DNA of 64,000 nt from Prostheceraeus crozeri (Eukaryota > Platyhelminthes > Polycladida > Euryleptidae): contig CAJQUW010001446.1 in assembly GCA_907163375.1 (NCBI GenBank), positions 496,001 to 560,000 of the forward strand. Reading direction: 5' to 3'. Below the pieces are notes generated by a model. That model ran no database searches and was not told the origin of the DNA. It saw nothing but the letters and a program-made list of their open reading frames with translations. A program made the translations under genes and the position numbers. Shown here piece by piece: positions 1 to 13,500 of this stretch; position 1 is the stretch's first letter; each line of letters starts with the position of its first letter.

Positions 1-1363
1 ATCTTATTAAATTAGTTTTCTTGGTATTCATTGAATAACAATACTATTAATTAACTCACACTTTTGATTTACTACTTCCATTCAGTCTCAATTAACGTGC
101 CATCAGTAATCTATTAATGCTACTTTTGAAAACACAAAAGTACTAGGGAATTTTAATTTATACTCAGTGCAATGCTACATTGTGCTTTAAAAGGCATCAT
201 CTATTGATAAATCACTGCTACACTTACTTAGACAAAATGTCAACATAATAAAATTAGACTTAAATATGTACTCGAAGAAATTAACTAATATCTATCTTGC
301 CCTCTGAGTTCCAAAATTCTCCATATAAATTGTGTCAAAATATTGATGCTTTAAATATTGAGCACGATGAACTCTTAGCCCTACTTGCTAGTCATCTGAG
401 GAAAGTACAGTTTTGCAATTTGTCCTAGAACGATTTTGCATCATCCTTTACACTCTAAGATGAAAGCGACAAAAATTTCCATCGGGAACGAAATGATTGA
501 AGACTTACGTGGAGTTTCTCTTTAATATAGAAACTGAGAGAAAATGGAGCATTTCTGAGGAAGCCAATGGAGGCCGTGATGTAAATGCAACAGAAGAAAT
601 AGAAATACTTGTATGCAAGATAGAACGCATCATTGCAACATTGATGACAGTGTATGTGTAATTTCGGAAGGCAAACCTCAGAATGTTGCAGTCATTGAGG
701 TCGGATACTAATGCTGTCTAGAGACAATTATGTTAAAATTAGCTGTAAAGCCTTTAATATCAAGGCATCCCTATGATTTTATGATTTCTTGCCATGGAGG
801 GAATTCATTTGTATAGCGACGCATCTTTGTTGCCTATCCAGAGGTTTTAGTAATACTTTTGCATTTCTATACTAGTGTTCAAAATCATTGACGTTATGCA
901 TTTATGGAGTTAACTTGCCTATGTGATTTTGTCAATGGCTTCAGACAGTCGTCCGAGAGTCGAATGTAGTTTCAGTAGATAATTCCTCATTATGCACTCA
1001 CGTCATCATATCAATACTTGCAAGGATGCACAATATCAGTAAACCAATATGTAGGGCACAATTGCCAATGGAGTATGGAAATCACTTTGAAGAGAAAAAT
1101 CACTTAAATGATGGCGGGCATTCGGCGTCCTGCACCTTCGGTGAAGAACGACCGTTGGGTGCAGGAAGCCGAAGACCCGTCGAATGTTAAGAGATTTTGA
1201 TTTTAACTTCGGGCGAATTTTGCCTGATAGCACTTGAATAGTGATTGATGAATTGAATCGCTTTCAGTATAATCTGCTATGTAAAATTATGTAAAATTAA
1301 TCTATCTATGCCTACAAAATGCCACTCCTTGGAGTAACCGCAAATGGTGTTTGTCTACCATAG
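1..1363. other. No gene recognised
   Basis: AT-rich sequence with only short open frames on either strand. I see no conserved domain, splice-flanked exon, RNA gene or transposon end before the hAT-like terminus at 1364. Confidence 0.5.
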
Positions 1364-2165
1364 CAGTGGTGGGCAACGCGTGGCCCGTGGGCCATTTGGT
1401 GACCGCCGACCCATGCTGGGTGGCCCGCAACCGCCTCTCATATCCAAAGTGTCCCGTGGACATTATTTGAATCAATGATGTGAAAATGGCCCACTTCGAC
1501 TTTGACCTTTAAAAGGCACTTCTAACCTTGAGGTTGATCTTTAGAATTTACAAAAGAATCCAACCGCATGACGACATGTGATTTATATAAGCCAACCTTT
1601 CTTTCAAGTATTCTGTCTGGATTGCGTTTGCATACTGCATCGATGTTGCACTAGAATGGCATTATCGCACGAGTATTGTTAGGTGAGCCCATGCGTGATT
1701 TTCGAAAGCCGTTTAAGTTTGGGTGACGTAGATCTATGTACACTTAGGTACATGTTGTTTAACCGGTTTTGATTGTTATTTTATATCGTGCCGCATGTAG
1801 GTGGATAGATAAAGCCTACTGTAGAGCGTTATTTAGATTATATATATAGATTGTAGCTATAGATCGTCATTTTTTCAGTGAAATAAGGTAATATTGTCAT
1901 TATTTAAAAGCACAAAAAGCCTCCGCCATTAATTTGGCCTATTCAAATTTTAGAATGTCCCATACAGTTACTAAAAAAGACAACAGCTTAGTTGGATGCA
2001 ATGCTGCTGCATACATTTGCAGATACAATTATGTCATGTACTATCACCATGTGTAGTATAGCAGTCCTTAAAATTACGCTCAAAAGTGTTCAATAAAGGA
2101 ATTTTCAGCATTCATATTTCTGTCTTTTGAAATTGTTGGCCAGCGAGCTCTGTCGCGGGCCATTA

Positions 2166-3796
2166 CAGTAAAACCTGTCTGTAATGGACACCATTTTCGG
2201 TGGATCAAAGTGTCCATTGAGAACAGGTGTCCATTATGTAAAGGTATCAGTAAGTGGTAGCTAAAATGTTTATCTCGGTATAAGCTTTGCATAGAATCAG
2301 CGTATTCGATTATTCTAATGTTGTTAATGTACTTGTAGGCGCGGCCCCATTGTCCAAAATATGTTATCTCCTTAAATTGTCCATAATGATTCCATTTATC
2401 GTGATAATATTATCATATCATTTTGTCATTATTTCAAAAAATATCAAATAACTAATATTCTGATAATGTCGATTACATAGTGGATCATTCAAGAATCTAG
2501 GATAATCATCATATTTGAAATACGCATGACCTTTACAGTTTACAATTTGTCTCATTTCATCAAACGATCATATAGCAAATGCGTAAAATTATTTTGATTC
2601 AATGAATCATAAGCTTACCCGACTTGCTGCACTGGTGAAATTGTAGATCATAACGTCAAATTAATCGAATTATATGCTTGTAATATATGATTTGCTTTCA
2701 CGAAACACAATTTTCAAAAAAGGTTTAAAGTAATTATCAATCGTAGTCTGTTTGGTCTCCGTCATATGTTTCATCTGCATCATTCGAAATCGTTCTTGAA
2801 GAGTAGTTAACACCTCTACACTGTCCGTATCATTCGATTCCACCGCTCTTCGTAGTAGGTTCTTCAATTGATCTTGGTATTCACTCCATGATTTGAGAGG
2901 TCTCTCATCAGCTTCGTCAGGTTGTCCTTCGCCATCTGATTCCGATTCGGAATGTGAATCAGAGTCACAAATGTCTGTGGGATCAACAGTTACCAGGGCA
3001 TTATCGAAGCCTATAACATGATCAAACGTGATGATCGAGAATATGCTTGTAGGAATTCAAATCGAAATTCGTCGAGTCACTGCCTTCAATTGAACACTCG
3101 TCGTCATTCATTGTCTTAAAACCACACTTCTTGAAACATTTTCGAATCGTCGATATCTCCAGAGACCTCCATGACTGGCTTATTAACCAGGTTACCGCTT
3201 GTAAAAGAGAAACAGTTTTGGCGATTTCCGACACACCTCCCACTGAGTCAATTTGACAGAGCACGTACCAAGGATTGACAAAGGAGTGAGTTGCCAGCGT
3301 GTTGACCAGTCAAGCTTGTTTACTAAAGCAACGAATGTTGGTGTTGTCGGCTTCGTAAGAAAAGATGTCCATCTCGATCTTTTCATTTCGGCTCTCTAGA
3401 AGATGCTTGAAAGTGATGGTGTTGGTTGTGTTTACTTTGGCCGGGCGATGATGAACGCTTGTTGTCAATCATCCTAGCATATTCACTTAATCAACTTTCT
3501 TTGTTACTGAATCGTTGCAGTGTCTGCTTTCCACATTATAAAACTGGAGTGTTTACACAAATGGACAATAGTGTCCACTTGAAAGGAAATTAGATGGAAA
3601 TGCGACAAGGTATGCCAATTATGATGTCCACATCACGCAGGTAATTTGTGAGAAAATGCTGTCCATTGTCCACGTTAAGCAGGTGTCCATTATGAAAAGG
3701 GGCATTTCAATGGCAAACAGCATTTATGTAGAACAAACTGTCCACTGAGAACGAGTGTCCATTATGTAGAGGGTCCATTGTAAGCAGGTTTTACTG
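2166..3796 (-). mobile_element. Tigger/pogo-type DNA transposon, internally deleted
   Basis: Both ends carry the Tigger-type terminus CAGTAAAACCTG. The left continues TCTGTAATGGACACC and the right, read inward, continues CTTACAATGGACCC. A TA dinucleotide flanks each end (2164-2165 and 3797-3798), the target duplication used by pogo/Tc1/mariner elements. The 1.63-kb length is short for a full Tigger, and only C-terminal transposase scraps remain on the minus strand. Variants of GTGTCCATTATG recur near both ends and are probably decayed terminal or subterminal repeats. Confidence 0.75.
2670..3390 (-). pseudogene. Tigger transposase C-terminal remnant
   Basis: Minus-strand fragments in more than one frame. 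The segment at 3022-3264 contains LISQSWRSLEISTIRKCFKKCGF-like sequence, matching the Tigger/Jerky pattern in which a tryptophan-containing helix is followed by 'TI..CF..CGF'. The segment at 2670-2867 (65 codons) resembles the acidic and helical C-terminal tail of the same proteins, and an aspartate/glutamate-rich stretch lies between them. The N-terminal DNA-binding domain and the DDE catalytic core are absent. This is an internally deleted copy, not a working gene. The family call rests on pattern memory. Confidence 0.5.
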
Positions 3797-3835
3797 TACT
3801 TGTGGCCGTCTATCTCAACTTAGTTGCCACTACTG

Positions 3836-4732
3836 ATATAGAGGCAACAAGCACCCATCAAGACATTTGCATAGATGATTCTAGCGCTTACCCAAACATG
3901 ATTGTTGTGATTATTTTTAATAATAAATGATGTCAATTATTGGTTGAATGATTAAATCAATCCGCTCTCAGATGGCTTTGTGATTCTCATGTATTCCTCA
4001 ATCGCATATACTGGTAAGGAATTATTTTCAACTGACAAAATGTGTGTTTGAATCTCATGAAAATTGAATAAACGTTGATCAGAGTATGTATATCGCAATT
4101 CCATTTAAACTGAATTAAAATCAGGAAAAGTAAATATTTGTCTGTCTGTATAGCAGATATTCTGATTCCAATGCAACAATACGAAAGTAATTTTATATCA
4201 GAAAGAATTCACAATGGAAATTAAACTGTCTTGAAAATCTTCCCAACTTTCACGCGCTTTGCGATTTCTATAAACAAGAGAATTCTCAGAGTAACCAACG
4301 CAGATGGCATTTGGCATTCTATTAACCCCGTATTGATCCGTATCATCTGATTTGAAGCTTCTCTTTGACAGATTGTATTGTTGGTCAGTGTCTAATATCG
4401 ACGTGAAATGGATAAATTCATTCAATTTCAAGTAAAATATTAGCACATTCATTCTATGCTAGTAATCTTCTAATACCCAAGGATTTAGTCGGAAAAATTG
4501 TCAGTTTATTCATGATAAGTACAAATATTGCCTATTCAAAATCATAAAACAAGACAATTAAGTGAGGAATGTTTTTGTTTATTTTCTCAGCTGTACCGTA
4601 GCTGAATAGGTTACAATAAATAGGTTAGAGATAATAGGCTAACTAAGTAGGTTAGAGAGTGCTGATATTTCATAACAGAGTTGTTTGTACGCGAGGCTGC
4701 CCAAATTCATTTCACAAATGAAAAGTCGATGT
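3836..4732. other. No gene recognised
   Basis: AT-rich sequence. An 84-codon minus frame at 4198-4452 looks protein-like in composition but has no recognisable domain or supporting splice sites. Confidence 0.4.
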
Positions 4733-4772
4733 GTCACGACCGGTTTCAGTCTATTTCAGACCATCTTCAGGT
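4733..4772 (-). ncRNA. Hammerhead-ribozyme-like motif of a retroelement end
   Basis: On the minus strand the order is CTGAAGA, then a 5-bp stem GGTCT/AGACT around the loop GAAAT, then GAAAC and CCGGTCG. The CUGANGA - stem II - GAAA order is the hammerhead core and is known from ends of Penelope-like elements. An extra U after CUGANGA departs from the strict core. Only this terminal scrap is seen here, with no reverse transcriptase beside it. Folding and cleavage are not tested. Confidence 0.3.
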
Positions 4773-7059
4773 GTACGTGCAGACATGGAAAAATCGACTT
4801 ATATACTAAAATGATTAAAACTAAAGGAGAAGTGATCAGTAAAATTTCGTCGGTCACAGAAATTGCGAAGGTCACAGAGTTGTTTGGTTATGAAAAACAT
4901 AGATATTGAATCAGCACTTCTTAACTTCTGCGCTGCTATAAATATCAATTACGCTAAAAGACTAATCATAGCAGTATTGCATAATGCATGATATACAGAA
5001 CAGAGGTCGCCGCTTAATCAGCACATGGATAATAAACCAATCCGCATAATTAGCCCAAAGAAGCCCAATCCGGATTTACTCGATTCACTCCATATACCGA
5101 ATATTTCGCTTGATCAGCCCATACTCCGCTTGATAAGAACATAAAGGGAATCGATATAGTGATAAAATCCTCAATCAGATAGCATCAAATGACACTATAA
5201 TTCATTGCGATTTTTGCTGTATCAGTTGCCTGAAACTAAGAAGAGGAGGCGCAGCTACTACACCACATAATGTGTGGAGGCGTAAACATGAACAAAGAGA
5301 GCGATGATGATGATGATGAAACAAATGAGGACGACATTGTGGAGGTGGGACGTTTGGCAAGTGTTACACTACATAAATTGCCTGCATTGTGCTAAAGTAA
5401 GTGCACATATTGACATACATCAGCAAGGTTCGCATTTATAAGACATTTCGGCTACAGCGAAGAAACAATCGCATTATTGAAAAAACGAATGCTGAATTAA
5501 AGAGACAGTAACTTTTTTAAGACAATTAATTTGTTTTCTGAAAATACATTTGTACCTCTAATTTGTTTTCCATGCACTTTGATGATTCGTTTCATGAAAT
5601 TGCATGAAAGTTGCCGACATTAGGTAGACGCTTTTAAGCAATGCTTAGATTTACAATTAACGGATATCCGCAGAAAATTTTTCATGTTATGTACATGACA
5701 ACATTCGCAAATAGAACTGGTGTGTATAGAAATAGAGTTCGTCCTTGGTCAGGCTTTTGTGAAAGGTTGGTGGGTCAGGTGGGTAATGGATCACAAACCG
5801 TGGATTTGAGTGGGTCATTGCCAAGTTTCCTTGACACATTTCCAACTGCATAGAATTGCAGCGCAGTGCAGTACTTTTCTCATGACACTTTCATCTTCAA
5901 ATTCACTGATTATGTGGGTTGCCTTTTGATGCCGAAGTTGAATGAAAATATGTCACCTTTGCCTTTGTGCCTCTGATGATATGTATTCTATTCATGTTGG
6001 TGACACGCTTACAGAAATCGTTTAAAAATTACTGTTATAAAGCATGCGCTCCTAGAATTATACTTAAGATTTAGTGTGTGCCAGATAAACATAAAAAAGG
6101 CATGTATTGCGACCGTTAGCTAATAGAATTGATAGGTATGGAATAACAGTGCAGTGTTGTTTTCATTACACCTTGCTCTGGCTACTTTCCCGAGCATATT
6201 TTCTGAATTTAAATCATCTTTCAAACCGTCCAGCAATGCTTAACAATGACATAGATCAGTTTCTCTTTAATAAACATGTAATTTTGATTTAATTTTTTCT
6301 GTCCAAACGGTCCAATTGGAATACACTTCACCATACTGTATCTTCTCTAAAAACATACACTCCATCAGATAAAATAGTGGCTTGTATTACTAATCGTCAA
6401 GAAGATACACTTTCAATATATTTTCACCTTCTGCATTTCATTGCACGAGGCGACATCATTCGGATTCATACTGCTTTTCAAGAAATTACGCTAGAGTATT
6501 TTGTTCCCAAGTTTGACAAACACTGAAATTGGCACACATTAGAATGAAACTATGAAAAAGTAAGCCATATGTTGTTCATGAAGATCATAATTGAGAGTTG
6601 TTACACTTGCCCGAAGCATATTTTTATAGCACTATTTTGTACACTTAACACTATGTTTTATATCCTATCAAAGTATTGATTGTTCACAATGAATACAACG
6701 TTGCCAGACAAATTTATCAAATAATCGGGAAATCTGCGAGTAAATATTGACCTCAAATACAAATTATTATTGATTGGCTCAGTTTATTAGTGCTACATAG
6801 TAAATAGTTCTAAATACAGTGTAAGTTGCAATTGCATTATTTCAATCGTGAAATGAGTTAACAAAGTTATTTCGATGTCATGATTTCATGCAAACACTGC
6901 AAATGGGAGATGAAATCAGTTTCATGTTAGGATAATTCAAGTGGCATAGTGTTTACTACACTATGTGTTTACATGTGTTTTCTGTTAAAAAATGTAGGTT
7001 CTGGTATTCTGCTATTCCACTTAACTAAAAATGCCATTTTCTTCTCTTTCTTGCGTAAA
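4773..7059. other. No gene recognised
   Basis: AT-rich, with only short random-looking frames. A short run of ATG repeats lies near 5307-5322. No splice-bounded exon, RNA gene or transposon terminus was identified. Confidence 0.4.
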
Positions 7060-7215
7060 ATGAGTAAAGTCAAAGAAAAGTTGTCCCTGGGTTTGTGATG
7101 ATTAGCAAAGATATTACACGAATGAGCGGAATTCGAACTCAAGTCAGGTAGAAAGCCATCCACACGGCATGGACAGCGATGCCAAAGAGGTATTGATGAA
7201 AACGTATGCAACGCA
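7060..7215 (-). repeat. tRNA-derived SINE trace
   Basis: On the minus strand the sequence contains GAGTTCGAATTCC, close to the RNA polymerase III B box GGTTCGANNCC, followed by a non-tRNA tail. The upstream part that would hold the A box is degenerate. This could be an old SINE or a chance match. Confidence 0.25.
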
Positions 7216-7554
7216 CCGCAGATGTAGATTGCATTAGGCAATTCTGTGGCAGAAATCAACAAATCAATCAGGTCGCTTAAATACAACACTTGTTAAGCTT
7301 CGCAAATGCTCTGTGTTTGAATCCTTGTCCGACGGGTTGCGATCCATTTGTACAATTTTGTGTCATTATGCATAGTGTCGATAGTGCTAATGGAAATGAA
7401 GTCAATAAAACTATGGATCCATTTTTAATAGTCATCTGTTCTTGCGGTATGGACCATTTGCACAACATCAACAATAATTATTGTCAACTATGGACTGCAA
7501 GCATGCACTATAGCTCGACGGAAAATAGTCCTTGTTTAAATGATCTTGTTAACC

Positions 7555-8511
7555 TTGTTATCCTTGTTAATATTGGCTTTAGTTGCCCAACCAACACTCA
7601 TAACCTGACCATCAAGATGACTAACTGCCTATCTGAGGTTCACGCTTGTTTGAAGAGGAACCGTCTCCTGCTTAACGCCGCCAAGACAGACATGATGTGG
7701 TCTGCGTCCAAACGACGTTATCACCTTGCTCCAAGGTCCCCAATAATCTTTGGAAGCGACATCATCAATCTGACCGACAGGATTCGCAATCTAGGAGTGC
7801 TGCTCGATCCATCCCTCTTATTGCAACCACACGTTTCTAAGAATACTGCTGCGTGTTTTAGTGCCATGCGACAACTCCGCTCCATTCGACGATTCATCCC
7901 TCACTCAGTGTTGAAAACTCTCATAATTTCTCTCATCCATTCACGCCTTGATTATTGCTCCATTTTCTTTTATGGTCTTCCTAACAGTACCTTATCAAAA
8001 CTTCAATCAGTTATCAACGCCAGTGCCCGACTCTTATTTGATGCCCAACCTCGTGACCACGTAACCTCTCTACTCCAGTCCCCACTGATCGTATAACATT
8101 TCGTCTAGCAGTCCGTGCTTACAAATGTCTTCGAGGTGGTGCCCCAAGTTATCTGTCTTCCTGTCTTTAGCCTGTCTTCCAACACTTCCCGCAGCCATCT
8201 CCGATCTGCCCACAATGACCAACTTCTCATTCCGACTTCCCGACTGAAGACAGTCGGTGCTAGAACTTTGCAGATCGCACCTGGAATGACCTGCCAACAA
8301 GCTTGAAAGCTGTGTCATACGTGTTGACCTTCAAGAGAGGCCTAAAGGCTGAACTGCTGCGAAGAGCCTTATCCTGACCATTCCTGACATTTGCACTGTA
8401 GATAGTTTCAGACATATTAAAGTCTTTATGGTAAAGTGCCCTTGAAGTCCGATCGGAAAAAAATGTTACTTAAATCTGTCTCGTTCAATAAGTAATAAAT
8501 AATAAAAATAT
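7555..8511 (+). mobile_element. CR1/L2-type LINE, 3' fragment
   Basis: This is the C-terminal part of a non-LTR reverse transcriptase plus the 3' end. Visible landmarks in order are LKRNRLLLNAAKTDMMW, RNLGVLLDPSLLLQPHV, MRQLRSIRRF, SRLDYCSIFFYGLP and LQSVINASARLLFD, all hallmarks of the thumb and C-terminal region of CR1/L2-group enzymes. The open frame ends at 8096. Further similarity (rich in leucine, proline and WNDLP-like sequence) continues to about 8370 in other frames, so the copy is frameshifted. It ends in an AATA-type short repeat tail near 8490-8511, as these LINEs do. The fingers and palm domains and the endonuclease are missing. A second, diverged member of the group lies at 32285-33155. 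Confidence 0.75.
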
Positions 8512-8621
8512 CCCCGTTTCAATAATCCTTGTCCGGAAGCACATTAGGCGGATGTCTTTCTTCCATATGACCGAGTTTTTCTTATTCCAATCTCATTATT
8601 TCGCGCTGATTGTTTGACACG

Positions 8622-8684
8622 TCAAATGATTGAACTCATGTCTCTCGAACTCAGAGCGTACAGTACCACTGCACCGGAAAATTA
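8622..8684 (-). repeat. tRNA-derived SINE head
   Basis: Minus strand: GGTGCAGTGGTACTGTACGC resembles a tRNA D-arm and A box. It is followed after about 30 bases by GAGTTCAATCA, a degenerate B box. Spacing and order fit a pol III promoter of tRNA origin. The acceptor stem is not intact, so this is not a functional tRNA gene. Confidence 0.35.
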
Positions 8685-8699
8685 TAGTTTATTCTCGCA

Positions 8700-9567
8700 C
8701 ATCATGCTTCCAAAACTGCAACCAGCCATCTGTTTGCCTTTATTCGACTATTTTCCGTTTAGATCATGAGAAGACTTCGTCTATTCATGTGCTCTATCGA
8801 AAATGAAATGGAAAAATGATATCATGCTCAAACCAATTAGTTCAATCTCAGAATTTTGAGATGGAACAAAGTTTCTCACGCCCACATCAATTTTTCCATC
8901 TGATTTGCGATCGAAATTTCTTAAACAAGCAATCGCTGTCGTATGATAGATTCGAGCATTGATTTGACACGTTTTGGTAAAGATGAATGGTAATTATCAA
9001 AGTATGGCAATGTATGTCTATGAAAACATAGCGAGTACAGTTACTTACTGAAAAATAATCAAATTTCGCTTAAATGGTATAATTCATGAAATGCCGATGC
9101 TGCTGTAAAATTCAAAGATTCCCAAATTTTCACCTCCACTGGCCGCCTCAAGGGATGGAGGGATGATCATGCATACAGAATAAATATATAATCGATTTTC
9201 AAATTTTGCTACAAGCGCTTTTTTACAGAATTTTACAAAAGCGGTCAGACATGTAGAATACACAGAAGTGTATAGAATTTTAGAATTATAGTTACAGTCA
9301 TTGTTTTTGATACACATGGCTGCACTACTGTACATGTAGTTAAATTTTATAAGCTTGAAAATTTTGAAGCGGCCTGTGCAGGCTGTACATATACTAACTT
9401 TGGTTTTACGTCCATTATCCTTCTTAGGGGAGGACGGTGTTTCCCAAAAGAATTTCTCCACCATACGCTATTCGCTGTATCACTTTCTGTCAATCCAATC
9501 TCCTTGCAATCTGCAAATAGGGTTAGTTTCACGCCAAGTCTTGTTTGGACGCTGCGTCCATGCTATA
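8700..9567. other. No gene recognised
   Basis: AT-rich sequence with overlapping short frames on both strands (for example 9084-9464 minus). None shows a recognisable domain or splice support. Confidence 0.4.
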
Positions 9568-10585
9568 CAGTGTAAATCGCTGGATACAAAAATTTCATAC
9601 AAACATATACCAAAATCACATGCAATTTGAAACTAGCATCTGATACGAAATTCTCGTATGTCTACAGAGATCTGGTATGTTTTTCATACCACATCTCACT
9701 TACCTTAGTATGTGATTGGTATGTAGCGATACGAACTATTCTATCTGTGATTGGCTGTTTTACACTAAAATACGAGTTGTTGGTATGTTTTATATACGAG
9801 ACCTGATGCAAATTCATCCTTATTCGCATGACTCTGGTATGCACATTTCGTATGTGCAGCTTTAAGTCACATAGCAAAAAATATATATGTATTACATACT
9901 AGTGTCAATTAACTTTTTTCGGTAGCACCAGTTTTAGAATATTTTTTGTTTGATTGAGTGATGTTCAACTAGATTAGATTATTGTGAATTTTATGCTCCA
10001 CGAGTTGTCGTCGTTGCTACTTGTCTAGTAACATTAACAGGACGTTTAACTAGCTCTACTTTATGAACCAAGTTGATCAACATCAATTCATTCACGCGAT
10101 AATTTTCGTGCAATCATGTTGAATTATATATCTCAAACATAATTATTCTTTCGTTCATGAATTACAATGTGTTTTTATTTCGGATTGATAATGTGCTTAA
10201 TTTCAAAATTACATAATGCATAGTTGTTGATGGTTAAATACGTATTGATTATTCATGAAATGCCTTAGACTTACGTCTATTAAAATCGAATTCAGTATTG
10301 TAAGTTTGACTCTTGAATGTCATTATCTCACTACTTACAGAACAGTAGTAACATTAGTGTGATCTTTATTGACAGATCTTTATTGCCTTAGATCAACATA
10401 CTTTGGACATAATTTATGCTTTCTTTTAAGATCGTGCTGGTCTGTCTTTAGTATGTAAAGCATACGACATTTGAAATAACATACGAAAAGCATAAAAATA
10501 TATACCAAGAGAATACAAAAATATGCCAAAATAATATTTTGGTATGCATCCTTCGTATGTGATTGGTATTGAGCGATTTACAGTG
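9568..10585. mobile_element. TA-inserting MITE with CAGTGTAAATCGC ends
   Basis: The left end reads CAGTGTAAATCGCT and the right end, read inward, reads CACTGTAAATCGCT, one mismatch in 14. TA flanks both sides (9566-9567 and 10586-10587). The interior has no long frame but is rich in CGTATG/CATACG and TGGTATG words in both orientations, probably subterminal repeats. The 1.0-kb size and lack of coding capacity indicate a non-autonomous element, plausibly of the Tc1/mariner superfamily judging by the TA target. It sits exactly inside the left target duplication of the hAT element at 10591. Confidence 0.65.
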
Positions 10586-10590
10586 TACGC

Positions 10591-13500
10591 CAGGGTTGGA
10601 ACCGGCCGGACCGCAAATTTTGAAGACCGGCCGGCCGGTTTATTTAACCCTTAGACCCGGAGCCCCATTTTTCTATTTCATTTTTTGCGCTGAGGATATA
10701 TCAACCGCTCATGCCCATGAAAAAAAATCATCATTTTTGACAGTGAATCTGCATGTGTTATTTCATTTCAATTGAATCAATAGAAATATGGTAGATAGGC
10801 CAAGGGGGTTCACTGGAAGTTCGCAAAATGTGAATACTTTGTTTTCACACAAGATCTCGCGTGACTGGTTGGCCTATATGAACAACTCGACATAAATCAC
10901 TGTCCGAAATGAAAGCTATCATTATATTCATAGTTCAGCACCAAAAACAGACTGCTGACAAACTTTTCACAGCAGTATTTGATGAGTTTGAGATCTCCAC
11001 AGCTGTTTTTTTAGGTTCTAAAAGTACAGCAATTTTGACTCATTTTTAGGCTATTTCTGATAGCTTTGGATAAATTTGAAAGAATGGACAAATGGAAAGG
11101 TTTTGCTGCATGTATTAAATCAATTTCATTAAAATCAACTATCTGAGGCTATATGCGACTTGACAGAAAATATCGTAAAGCCGCCTCTCAATACAACTGA
11201 TGCTATGCTAAAGGTTGTTGACTTATAAAAACTCCATGTTTTCGCATGTGTTTACTGAGAAGGCTGAAAGACACTCAAAGGATTAGTTGTATCGACCTAC
11301 TACGCGCAAACATCATTGTTTTACTTAAAATCAACTTTCCCAATGTTTTGATATCGATTCAAGCAGGTAAACTGTGAATATGTGAAAGGGGTCCACTGGA
11401 TCCCCCTCAGGTCTCATAGAGTGTGAAAAAGCTCAGGTCTCTGGGTTAATTAAGCCCATATCGATCGTTGACGACATTCATTATAGAATTGAATGTTCAG
11501 CCAATCGATTACAAAATTAAGAGTATGTAACTGTAACATAATTTAAGAACACTTATGCGTATGTTATGTGACATATATGTTGACGATAACTGCTTTCAAA
11601 CAGTTAAAAATGATGGATTACGAATTTATTTCATGAAAGAGGAGGAGGAAATTATTTAATGAAAAAGAGGATTACCGGCAACTTATGCATTTAGTTTCAA
11701 ACCTTTTTTTTCTTAAACAAAGTTTCTAGAATTCCTTCTTCTAGCCTGCCCAAGCATTTTGTAAGCATTGTGTATTCCTTAGCATATCTATTGCACTGTA
11801 AAAGTGTAAATATTGAGTTATTTTACTACATGGGATAATTTATTAAACACGTGGAGCATAGAGATGCAGTGAATGGTGGATTTCAATGCAACCTAAGTCC
11901 TATTATCCAAACATTTGGCAGTGGATCGTGAATAATTGTTTGATAAGTTAGCGGCACGCAACAAATTTTAATTGACGCTGTACAGATACCGCAGCACTCT
12001 CGGTCTTGGGACACTCAATGGAACTAAAAGAATTGATTACATGTTTGGCGAGCTCTTTGATCCAGACCCTTAGGAGCCTATACTTCAGCTCGCGGTTGTC
12101 AATGCAAACTCAAAAGTTCTGAATTTCAACTGGTGTGTAGAGATTTCTCAATTGACGTCGTAAATCACTTGAACTCTCTCACAAGTGGAGAAGTAAAGCT
12201 CACTTCAGTGAATCACGTTTAATGATGTGCATCACACTTTCGGAGACAAAACCTTTCTTAACATCAGCACTCAGTCAGCAATCAGTTTCTTCATCTCAGA
12301 ACTTTTGTCGTTAGAAAAGCTGTTATGTACTAGAGCTCAGAATTGCTGGAACTTTCTTGTGGAGACGAGATATAGAAATATACTGCATTACTGTTTTTAT
12401 TATTGTATCAATACCATGGTTTGGGTCATCATTTTGACGCTCTGTTTTCACATGATTAACTTTGATATGATTGCTTGCATATGATTAACTTTGAAAATGC
12501 AGTTAACATTATCACAAATCTGTACCTTCGTGTCAAAGTGACCTACTAAGACATTTTTTTCATTTTTTTTAATAATTATTTTTTTTTGGTATCCAACCCT
12601 AGACATCATCATGTGCATCAACAGCGCGGGAATTCTATTTCTATTCCTCATTTTTTGCTGTGACAAATCAACCTATGTGGCATATCTCATTATCCTGTTT
12701 GTGTCAAAAAAAACCCTGCCACTGTGAAAAAATCGAAAAAAACAATCACAATCAATAATTAAGATAGTCAATGTAATATACAAGGAGTCCAAGTTGAGAA
12801 ATTTACTTTTGCAAATTTTGTTGCGTGAAATAGTTTGATAAGAAGTCTATCCTTTTGGATTTTTTCGAATTGTTGGGATTTCAAAATTCTGACACATTTC
12901 TCAGCGTGAGAAAAAAGTGCAGCTAGAAGAAAGTAAGTTCCACATTGCCAGAATATGCTGAAGACATGTACATATGTAATTAGCTATTACTGATTACTGT
13001 TACATTATCATAAGACGGTTATCTAAATATAAACTCTCATATTATTAGAGTAAGTTGATCTAGAGTTAATAGAGTAGAAATGAATTATAACAGGCAAGAC
13101 GGGCATTAATCATAATATTTCCTAATTTATTCTAGTTAGTATCTCTAAAATCTATCTGTTTCATCAGTGTTTGTTTGAAATCAAAAAAAAAACAAATCAA
13201 AAAAATCTCAAAATTAAAATATGAATTTAAATTAATGCTTGAAGAGTTTGAGTGAGAGTGTGACCGATGTCTGTTAAACTAGCCACACAACCACTCGCTG
13301 ACGTGCGCTCTGTGACCATACATTATGCGTGATTATATTATTATTCTATCTTTCTACCTAGATGTAGTCTGATTAAGTAATAAGAAATAATGTACTCCAT
13401 AAAAAAAATCAATCATCTAATTTCTATTTCTATTCACTTTGACTGTCGAAGTATGTAGCAGCATGTATGGTGCACGGCGCATGAGCGATATTAAGTGAAA

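Larger units (their letters stand above)
1364..3835. mobile_element. Possible hAT element, split by a Tigger insertion
   Basis: The left end reads CAGTGGTGGGCAAC and is followed by GTGGCCC/GGGCC-rich sequence, typical of hAT termini. The right end, read inward on the minus strand, is CAGTAGTGGCAAC followed by GGCCAC. Both sides of the nested Tigger also carry hAT-like GGCC-rich sequence (GCGGGCCAT at its left, GTGGCCGTC at its right), so the Tigger seems to have landed inside this element. The two 8-bp flanks, TACCATAG and ATATAGAG, do not match, so no target-site duplication supports the pairing. The ends could belong to two different copies. No transposase was seen. Confidence 0.35.

Noticed and set aside
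3962-4011. Possible K2P pore 1 exon ending ..SSIAYTG|GTAAGG
   Set aside because: Phase fits, but the residues do not follow the F(A)..T...TTG pattern of the pore helix, and no M1 helix precedes it.
4198-4452. 84-codon minus frame with natural-looking composition
   Set aside because: No homology recognised and no splice or start support.
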